From Anaerolineales bacterium UBA5069 (GTDB lineage: Bacteria; Chloroflexota; Anaerolineae; Caldilineales; Caldilineaceae): 12,651 bases of DNA. The notes under the pieces were generated by a model. The model saw only the letters and a program-made list of their open reading frames with translations, was not told the origin of the DNA and did not search any database. The translations under genes were made by a program, and so were the position numbers. Location of the stretch: positions 12,414 to 25,064 of the forward strand of contig DIAV01000081.1 in NCBI GenBank assembly GCA_002415895.1, given 5' to 3'. Below are positions 7,625 through 12,651 of this stretch, in pieces. Each line of letters begins with the position of its first letter. Positions within the stretch are counted from its first letter, which is position 1.

Positions 7625-8074
7625 ATGCGTGGAATTCCCGGCAAACACATTGACATTTCGGACCAGATCATCAAGGGCTTTTACGCTGTCTACAACACCT
7701 TGGGAGATGGTTTCGCCGAGAAGGTATACCATGCCGCTCTCTTCCAGGAGTTGAGGAGCGCAGGGCTGGACGTCCAGTCCGAATGCCCCATCCCTGTCTA
7801 CTACAAGAACATGATAGTCAGTACTTTCGCGGCCGATCTTGTGGTGAACGACTGTATTATCCTGGAACTGGAGGCAGTGTCAGCGTTGTCTGAGGTACAT
7901 GGCGCACAATTGCTGAATTATCTGAAGGCCACTCGCTACGAAGTTGGTTTGTTGCTTAATTTCGGACCGGAGCCAGAAATCGTACGCAAGATCTTTGATA
8001 ACCGAATGAAGAGATCCCTGAACTGGACTGAAAGCGTGGACCAAGAGCCACTTCAAAAACCCAATGGCCGTTAA
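7625..8074 (+). CDS. GxxExxY family protein (PD-(D/E)XK-like fold), possibly catalytically altered
   Basis: Protein of 149 residues of the GxxExxY family, whose cellular role is unknown to me. The name-giving motif is G29-F-A-E32-K-V-Y35, followed by a region resembling a PD-(D/E)XK nuclease core: D71 in ADLVVND, then E81-L-E83 where family members usually have E-L-K. The lysine is thus replaced by Glu (codon gag), which may abolish catalysis. Start choice is uncertain: ATG 7625 gives MRGIPGKHIDISDQII, the usual length before the first helix. ATG 7613 and TTG 7595 in the same frame would lengthen it by 4 or 10 residues. It lies between inverted repeats, has lower GC than its neighbours, and has no apparent functional link to the folate genes on either side, which points to acquisition by transfer. 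Co-transcription with metV is likely. Confidence 0.85.
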   Translation: MRGIPGKHIDISDQIIKGFYAVYNTLGDGFAEKVYHAALFQELRSAGLDVQSECPIPVYYKNMIVSTFAADLVVNDCIILELEAVSALSEVHGAQLLNYLKATRYEVGLLLNFGPEPEIVRKIFDNRMKRSLNWTESVDQEPLQKPNGR

Positions 8075-8076
8075 AT

Positions 8077-8105
8077 CCTTGCAGTTTCCGTTGTTATCTG
8101 TGTTC
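8077..8105 (-). repeat. Right inverted repeat of the GxxExxY unit
   Basis: Reverse-complement partner of 7562-7590. It starts 2 bases after the stop codon of the GxxExxY gene and ends with GTTATCTGTGTTC (8093-8105). In a transcript the two repeats could pair and close a loop holding the whole gene. Confidence 0.8.
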
Positions 8106-8112
8106 AAGGCAG

Positions 8113-8117
8113 TAAGG
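8113..8117 (+). promoter_or_regulatory. Ribosome binding site of metF
   Basis: TAAGG stands 7 bases before ATG 8125 and only 8 bases beyond the right inverted repeat, so the insertion left the metF translation signal intact. Confidence 0.6.
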
Positions 8118-8124
8118 CCAGATC

Positions 8125-9180
8125 ATGTTTGCGAATAGTCGATTGGAGCGGGTGCTGCGGTCGGGGCGCTTCGCGGTAACGGCAGAACTGAACGCGCCGG
8201 ATAGCGCCAACCCGGAGGATGTCTACAGAAACGCACTGGTGCTCGCCGAGGTTTGCGACGCAATCAATGCGACGGACGGCTCGGGCGCCAACTGCCACAT
8301 GAGCAGCCTGGGCTGCTGCGCCCTGCTTGTGCGCGCAGGTTATGAACCCGTCTACCAGATTTCCTGTCGCGACCGCAACCGCATTGCCATCCAGGGCGAT
8401 TTGCTGGGGGCCGCGGCGCTGGGCGTGAAGAATGTCCTCTGCCTGACGGGAGATGACGTCACCGCAGGCGACCAACCAGGGGCAAAGCGCGTCTTTGATC
8501 TGGATTCGCTGCAACTGCTGCACACCGCCACCATCATGCGCGACCACGGCGTTTTCCTCAGCGGGCGCAAGCTCACCACGCCGCCCCAGCTTTTTCTGGG
8601 TGCGGCCGCCAACCCCTTTGTGCCCCCCTTCGCGTGGCGGCCAGAACGTATGGCCAAGAAGATTGCCGCCGGGGCCAGCTTCATCCAGACACAATATTGC
8701 TTCGACGTGCCGCGGCTGCGCACCTTTATGCAGCGCGCCGTCGACATGGGGCTGCACGAAAAGGCCTTTATCCTCGTGGGTGTTGGGCCGCTGCGATCAG
8801 ACAAGGCAGCCGAATTCATGCGCACAAAAGTGCCCGGCGTCCACATTCCCGATGCAGTGGTGGCGCGGCTGGCCGGCGTCGCGCCCAAACAGAAGGCCGA
8901 AGAAGGCAAGCGCATCTGTATCGAAATCATTCAGCAGGTGCGCGAAATGGCCGGCGTAGCCGGCGTGCATATCATGGCCTATCGCCAGGAAGAGACCGTG
9001 GCCGAGATCGTCCATCGCGCCGGTCTCTTTCCGCGTCATGCCGTGGGCGCGCACCGCGAGGGACACGTCAATCAGCACGCGGTGCATCATGCAAGCGGCA
9101 ACGGCGCGCAACCTGCGCACCACGCCGGTCAATACGGCTCAGCCTCGCCAGGGATGGCTAGTCAGGGTGAACTTCAATGA
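8125..9180 (+). CDS. metF: Methylenetetrahydrofolate reductase MetF with a His-rich C-terminal tail
   Basis: FAD (beta/alpha)8-barrel enzyme reducing 5,10-methylene-THF to 5-methyl-THF, supplying methyl groups for methionine or, with MetV, running the methyl branch of the Wood-Ljungdahl pathway. Of 351 residues, about 1-304 form the core. E21 in VTAELNAP is the likely catalytic glutamate and D110 in CLTGDD the likely folate/flavin-contacting aspartate. INATDGSGANCHMSS and CRDRNRIAIQGDLLGAAALG are typical of the MetV-partnered type. Core length agrees with the family (about 290-310). Residues 305-351 are an unusual extension with eight histidines. ATG 8125 has TAAGG 7 bases upstream. The stop overlaps the next start (ATGA, 9177-9180), indicating translational coupling and supporting the tail as truly translated. 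A MetF without MetV would use NAD(P)H directly; here MetV suggests an electron-transfer partner. Confidence 0.93.
   Translation: MFANSRLERVLRSGRFAVTAELNAPDSANPEDVYRNALVLAEVCDAINATDGSGANCHMSSLGCCALLVRAGYEPVYQISCRDRNRIAIQGDLLGAAALGVKNVLCLTGDDVTAGDQPGAKRVFDLDSLQLLHTATIMRDHGVFLSGRKLTTPPQLFLGAAANPFVPPFAWRPERMAKKIAAGASFIQTQYCFDVPRLRTFMQRAVDMGLHEKAFILVGVGPLRSDKAAEFMRTKVPGVHIPDAVVARLAGVAPKQKAEEGKRICIEIIQQVREMAGVAGVHIMAYRQEETVAEIVHRAGLFPRHAVGAHREGHVNQHAVHHASGNGAQPAHHAGQYGSASPGMASQGELQ
9164..9170 (+). promoter_or_regulatory. Ribosome binding site of the FAD oxidase gene
   Basis: AGGGTGA lies 6 bases before ATG 9177, inside the end of metF. Together with the ATGA overlap it supports this start and coupled translation. 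Confidence 0.6.
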
Positions 9181-10355
9181 CATTGCGAACGCACTATCCC
9201 ACCATTGTGCTTGGCTGCGGCGGGGCGGGCAGCGCTGCGCTCTATTGGCTGGCGCGCCGTGTGGGCAGCGAAGTGCTGGGCATTGAGCAATTCCCGCTCT
9301 TCCACGGCAACGGCGGATCGCAGGATCACTCGCGCATCATTCGTCTTGCCTATCACGATGCCCGTTATGCGCGCCTTGCGCCCCACGCCTATGAGGCCTG
9401 GGCCGTGCTGGCCGACGAGTCGGGCGTCAACCCTGTGCGGCTGACGGGCGGCGTTATCATTGCGGGCAAGGAGAGCGCCTACGCGCCCCTTGTGGAGGAA
9501 TATGCTGCCGCCATGGATGCGGAGGGCGTTCAGTATGAGCGGCTCAATGCGGACGAGCTGCGCTACCGCTTTCCGCAGTTTACGCCCCAGGAAGAGATTT
9601 CTGTGCTCTATCAGGCGCGCACGGGGCTTGTGAACCCCAACTACGGCACTGCCAGCCATATTGCCCTGGCGCGCCTCTATGGCGCGACGGTGTTGGACAG
9701 GTTGCCTGTGCTGGACATCATTCCCGGTACGGGCGAAGTCACGGTTGTGACAGCCGAGGGCAACTTCACATGCGCCAACCTGGTGGTGGCAGCGGGCGCG
9801 TGGACGGCGGAGCTGACGGCGCGCATGGGCGCACCGCTGCCGATTACAACGACGCAGGAGCAGGTGACCTACTACGCAACGCCGCACACGCGCGAGTTCA
9901 TCATTGGCCGCTTCCCCATCTTCGAGTGGAAGCATGATGAAAACATATTCGGTTTTCCGCTTTATAATGAGGTGGCTACCAAGGCCGCAATTGACGCATC
10001 CGGCCCCGTCGTCACCCCCGCGACGCGCACATTTACGCCCGACGCGACGCGTGAGGCACGCCTGTATGATTTTTTGGCGCGCCGCATTCCGCGCTTTGTT
10101 GGCCCCACCCTCTACACAAAAACCAGTCTGTATGCGTTGACGCCCGACCGTGGCTTTGTGCTCGATGCGCTGCCGCAGCACCCGAACATCTTCGTCTTTG
10201 TGGGCGCAGGCCATGGCTACAAGTTCGCCGGGCTGGCCGGCCGCATTTTGAGCGAACTGGCGCTGGATGGCGTCACCCAGTATGATATTGAAGCGTTTTC
10301 CATTCATCGTCCAGCGCTGCAGGATACAAGTGTCGCGCACAATTATCGCATTTGA
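9177..10355 (+). CDS. FAD-dependent N-methyl amino acid oxidase (monomeric sarcosine oxidase/N-methyltryptophan oxidase type, DAO family)
   Basis: Flavoprotein of 392 residues resembling monomeric sarcosine oxidase (MSOX) and N-methyl-L-tryptophan oxidase (SolA), which demethylate secondary amino acids giving formaldehyde and hydrogen peroxide. Visible: FAD-binding VLGCGGAGSAALYW near residue 13; SRIIRLAYHD with R53 and R56, matching MSOX Arg49 and Arg52; GFPLYNEVATK with K269, matching oxygen-activating Lys265; and near the C-terminus LTPDRGFVLD and GAGHGYKF with K349. Two differences stand out: the position of the covalent-FAD cysteine (MSOX Cys315) is S317, so the flavin is probably non-covalent, and MSOX His269 appears to be D273. 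Residue matches are from memory of the family, so the equivalences are moderately sure. The substrate is unknown. The 4-base overlap with metF and the folate neighbours suggest that the released one-carbon unit enters the THF pool. A dehydrogenase rather than an oxidase is possible. Confidence 0.85.
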   Translation: MTLRTHYPTIVLGCGGAGSAALYWLARRVGSEVLGIEQFPLFHGNGGSQDHSRIIRLAYHDARYARLAPHAYEAWAVLADESGVNPVRLTGGVIIAGKESAYAPLVEEYAAAMDAEGVQYERLNADELRYRFPQFTPQEEISVLYQARTGLVNPNYGTASHIALARLYGATVLDRLPVLDIIPGTGEVTVVTAEGNFTCANLVVAAGAWTAELTARMGAPLPITTTQEQVTYYATPHTREFIIGRFPIFEWKHDENIFGFPLYNEVATKAAIDASGPVVTPATRTFTPDATREARLYDFLARRIPRFVGPTLYTKTSLYALTPDRGFVLDALPQHPNIFVFVGAGHGYKFAGLAGRILSELALDGVTQYDIEAFSIHRPALQDTSVAHNYRI

Positions 10356-10382
10356 TCGCGTGGCTGCGCGGCTACAAAGCGC

Positions 10383-11567
10383 GTGCGCCTGCGCTGCGGC
10401 TCCAGGTTTAACCTTCATGGTGTAATCCCTTTGCACAACGAACCTCACGCCGAGACGGGGCAGCGCGTCCTGGTTGTTGGCGGCTCCGGGCGCATCGGCT
10501 CGGCCGTGGTGCGCGACCTCTTGCGCAACTCCTGCGCCTCAATCACAATTGCGGGGCGCAGCCAGGCGGGACTGGCCGAAGCAGCAGCAGCAATGCCGCG
10601 CAGCGTGGAGACTGTGACGCTGGACCTTGACAGCGCGACAGTGGATACGCTGATCCGCGTTGTGCGTGGGTATGCACTTGTGCTCCAGTGTGTGGGCCCC
10701 TTTCGCGCTCGCCCGCCCAGCCTGATGCTGGCCTGTATTGCCGCCGGCGTGCACTACGTGGACGTGTGCGACGACCAGCGCGCCACAGCCGAGCGGCTGG
10801 CCTTTGACGCCACGGCGCGCGCGGCCGGTGTGACGGCGCTGATAGACACGGGGACCTTCCCGGGCATTGACAACGTGCTTGTGGCCGATGCGCTCCGCCG
10901 CCACCCACGGGCGCATACGGTGCGCCTGCATTTTCTGTGCCAGGGATCGGGCGGTGGCGGCTTTGGCGTGCTGCAAACAACCTTCATTGCTGTAAGCCGC
11001 CCCTATGCCGAATTGCACGGCGGCACGTGGCAGATGATGCCCTCCTACGGTGCGCGTGACACTGTGGCATTTGCGCCGCCCATTGGCCGCCGCCCTGTCT
11101 ATGGCTTTGAAGTGCCCGAAATCTGGAGCCTGGCGCACAGCTTTCCGCAACTGCAAACACTGACCAGCCGCTTCGCAACAGTGCCCGAGGTGTGGAACTG
11201 GGCCACGTGGGCGCTGGCGCGCCTGCCCGACCGCTTCCGCAGTGACATGACCTGGCTGGATAATGCCGCCACCTTCATGATTCCCCTGGTGCATGCGCTT
11301 GATCGCTTTGTGGGTGAGGCGCTTGCCATTCGCATAGACATCCTTGGACCTGATGGGCGCGAAGTGATCCACTTCTATGCGCCATCCACCACCGAGGCGG
11401 TGGGATGGGCAACAGGAGCCGCTGCGCTGATGGTGCTCAACGGCGAGATTCGTGAAGCCGGCGTGCTTCTGCCCGAGCGGGCCATTGCTGCCGGCGCCTA
11501 TGTGGACGCGCTGGCTGCGCGCGGCGGCCGCATCACGCGGGAGCTTCATCCCGCCTTACACCCTTAG
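10383..11567 (+). CDS. Saccharopine dehydrogenase-like NAD(P)-binding protein
   Basis: Protein of up to 394 residues with an N-terminal Rossmann domain of the saccharopine dehydrogenase family: [14 protein letters not shown] (G33-G39) binds the dinucleotide, followed by LVLQCVGPF and [14 protein letters not shown], blocks typical of this family. The C-terminal half is not recognised beyond family likeness, so the substrate is unknown; many members are not true saccharopine dehydrogenases. The start is uncertain. The frame opens with GTG 10383, and TTG 10431 (378 residues) would place the Rossmann strand at residue 12, as is usual. Neither has a strong ribosome binding site, and no ATG is available in frame before the Rossmann motif. 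It follows the oxidase after 27 (or 75) bases and precedes fhs by 74, so it is likely in the same operon. A role in handling an imine or amino-acid product of the oxidase is conceivable but unsupported. Confidence 0.8.
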   Translation: MRLRCGSRFNLHGVIPLHNEPHAETGQRVLVVGGSGRIGSAVVRDLLRNSCASITIAGRSQAGLAEAAAAMPRSVETVTLDLDSATVDTLIRVVRGYALVLQCVGPFRARPPSLMLACIAAGVHYVDVCDDQRATAERLAFDATARAAGVTALIDTGTFPGIDNVLVADALRRHPRAHTVRLHFLCQGSGGGGFGVLQTTFIAVSRPYAELHGGTWQMMPSYGARDTVAFAPPIGRRPVYGFEVPEIWSLAHSFPQLQTLTSRFATVPEVWNWATWALARLPDRFRSDMTWLDNAATFMIPLVHALDRFVGEALAIRIDILGPDGREVIHFYAPSTTEAVGWATGAAALMVLNGEIREAGVLLPERAIAAGAYVDALAARGGRITRELHPALHP

Positions 11568-11626
11568 TTATCCAGGATACACACCCTTTCCAACGCGTTA
11601 TCAAGCTATACCCGACCACTTTATGC

Positions 11627-11633
11627 AAAGGAG
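11627..11633 (+). promoter_or_regulatory. Ribosome binding site deciding the GTG start of fhs
   Basis: AAAGGAG is the strongest Shine-Dalgarno sequence in the window and lies 8 bases before GTG 11642. The family N-terminus begins at this GTG, so the non-ATG start is well supported. Confidence 0.8.
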
Positions 11634-11641
11634 CATCATCC

Positions 11642-12651
11642 GTGGCAAAAAAAGTACCCAGCGATATTGACATCGCACAGGCGGCAACGCTCGAGCCAAT
11701 CGAGGCCATTGCCGAAAAGATGGGGCTGACCCGCAGTGACATAGAGTTCTATGGCGAATCCATGGCCAAGGTCAAGCTTGAGACTTTGGAGAAACTGCAG
11801 GGCCGTCCTGATGCCAAATATGTGGTCGTCACCGCGATTACGCCCACCCCATTGGGCGAAGGCAAAAGCACGACAACCGTCGGCCTGGGGCAGGGCTTCA
11901 GCCACATTGGGCGCAGGGCAACCATTGCCGTGCGCCAGCCCAGCCAGGGCCCCACATTCGGCATCAAGGGCGGGGCTGCGGGCGGCGGTTACAGCCAGGT
12001 TGTGCCCATGGAGCAGTTCAATCTGCACATGACGGGCGACTTCCATGCCATCACCGCGGCCAACAATCTACTTGCCGCGATGATCGACAACCACATTTAT
12101 CAGGGCAATGCGCTCAACATTGATCCCTATTCGATTACGTGGCGGCGCGTAATCGACACCAACGATCGCGACCTGCGCAACATTAACATCGGTCTGGGCG
12201 GCAAGAGTGACGGCATTCCGCGCGAATCGGGCTTTGACATCACCGTGGCCAGCGAAGTGATGGCGATTCTGGCGCTGACGACCAGCCTGCGCGATATGCG
12301 CGATCGCTTTGGGCGCATTGTGATTGGGCAGAACAAGGACAAGAAGCCCGTCACCGCGGAAGAACTCATGGCCGCGGGCGCAATGACTGTGCTCATGAAG
12401 GAAGCGATCAAGCCCAACCTCTTCCAAACGCTGGAGAACACCCCCGCGCTGGTGCATGCCGGGCCCTTCGCCAACATTGCCCACGGCAACAGCAGCGTTC
12501 TGGCCGACCAGATTGGCATCAAGTGTGGTGACTACCTGCTTACAGAGGCGGGCTTTGGTGCGGACATTGGGGCCGAGAAGTTCTTCAATATCAAGTGCCG
12601 CTACAGTGGCCTCAAACCGAGTGCCGCAGTGATCGTGGCAACGATTCGCGC
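11642..12651 (+). CDS. fhs: Formate-tetrahydrofolate ligase Fhs (3' end cut by window)
   Basis: ATP-dependent ligase joining formate to tetrahydrofolate to give 10-formyl-THF, used in the Wood-Ljungdahl methyl branch and for purine and formyl-Met supply. The window holds 336 complete codons of about 560. GTG start 11642 ([13 protein letters not shown]) has AAAGGAG 8 bases upstream. The ATP-binding loop [11 protein letters not shown] is at 67-77. The signature [20 protein letters not shown] and [17 protein letters not shown] follow, as do [16 protein letters not shown] and [18 protein letters not shown]. All are near-identical to the family as I know it, with no missing key motif in the visible part. 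It stands 74 bases after the saccharopine-dehydrogenase-like gene, in line with metV and metF. This grouping suggests one folate-linked one-carbon operon, though the strong ribosome site and the gap leave room for separate expression. Confidence 0.97.
   Translation, partial: MAKKVPSDIDIAQAATLEPIEAIAEKMGLTRSDIEFYGESMAKVKLETLEKLQGRPDAKYVVVTAITPTPLGEGKSTTTVGLGQGFSHIGRRATIAVRQPSQGPTFGIKGGAAGGGYSQVVPMEQFNLHMTGDFHAITAANNLLAAMIDNHIYQGNALNIDPYSITWRRVIDTNDRDLRNINIGLGGKSDGIPRESGFDITVASEVMAILALTTSLRDMRDRFGRIVIGQNKDKKPVTAEELMAAGAMTVLMKEAIKPNLFQTLENTPALVHAGPFANIAHGNSSVLADQIGIKCGDYLLTEAGFGADIGAEKFFNIKCRYSGLKPSAAVIVATIR

Larger units (their letters stand above)
7562..8105. mobile_element. Inverted-repeat-bounded unit carrying a GxxExxY gene, inserted between metV and metF
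   Basis: A 544-bp segment bounded by 29-base inverted repeats (7562-7590 and 8077-8105; 13 outermost bases identical, 23 of 29 overall). Its only gene is a GxxExxY-family protein on the plus strand. A hand count over 7681-8040 gives about 51% GC against about 65% in metF. The left repeat runs over the metV stop codon, and the right repeat ends 8 bases before the metF ribosome binding site. No transposase and no clear target-site duplication are visible. From established knowledge, GxxExxY and related four-helix proteins occur in repeat-flanked intervening sequences, including in 23S rRNA genes; this looks like a version lodged in an mRNA operon. That it is or was mobile is inferred. Confidence 0.6.

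Noticed and set aside
7554..8117. AAGG on both sides of the GxxExxY unit as a target-site duplication
   Set aside because: Only four bases match and they stand at different distances from the repeat ends; the right-hand copies may simply belong to the metF ribosome site region.
9174..10448. Long open frame on the minus strand (424 codons) opposite the FAD oxidase gene
   Set aside because: Its translation is Arg/His/Ala-rich with no family motif, while the plus strand encodes a clear flavoenzyme. It is a GC-skewed shadow frame.
10539..11549. Minus-strand open frame of 336 codons opposite the saccharopine-dehydrogenase-like gene
   Set aside because: Low-complexity His/Arg/Gly composition and no recognisable domain; the plus strand has the Rossmann motif.

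Overview
The window is a GC-rich (roughly 60%) bacterial chromosome segment with three blocks. The best guess for the host is a Chloroflexota bacterium (Anaerolineae/Caldilineae-like). This rests on a large secreted protein ending in a Y-L-P-V tail of the kind I associate with exported Chloroflexota proteins, and on the MetV/MetF pair with formate-THF ligase. It is an inference from protein style, not a database result.

Block 1 (1-1716, plus strand) is the end of a leucine-biosynthesis operon: the 3' part of leuC and a complete leuD, the two subunits of isopropylmalate isomerase. It closes at a perfect 52-bp palindrome (1735-1786), which also sits at the 3' end of the convergent next gene.

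Block 2 (1795-6708, minus strand) is one 1637-residue secreted multidomain protein: signal peptide, transthyretin-like domain, HEWGH zinc-protease-like domain, VWA domain with a DxSxS MIDAS motif, further beta domains, two invasin-type Ig-like domains and the C-terminal tail. A good sigma70-type promoter (6759-6786) lies upstream.

Block 3 (7037-end, plus strand) is a one-carbon/folate gene train: metV, metF, an FAD N-methyl-amino-acid (sarcosine-type) oxidase, a saccharopine-dehydrogenase-like NAD(P) protein, and formate-THF ligase (fhs, cut by the window end). MetF and the oxidase overlap by ATGA. A working model is that the oxidase releases a one-carbon unit from an N-methyl amine, and MetVF and Fhs connect it to methyl-THF and formate.

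The most unusual object is a ~544-bp unit between metV and metF. It carries a GxxExxY gene of lower GC, is bounded by 29-bp imperfect inverted repeats (13 bp perfect at the outer ends), and its left repeat supplies the metV stop codon. It resembles a mobile intervening sequence sitting in an mRNA. No RNA genes or CRISPR arrays were seen.
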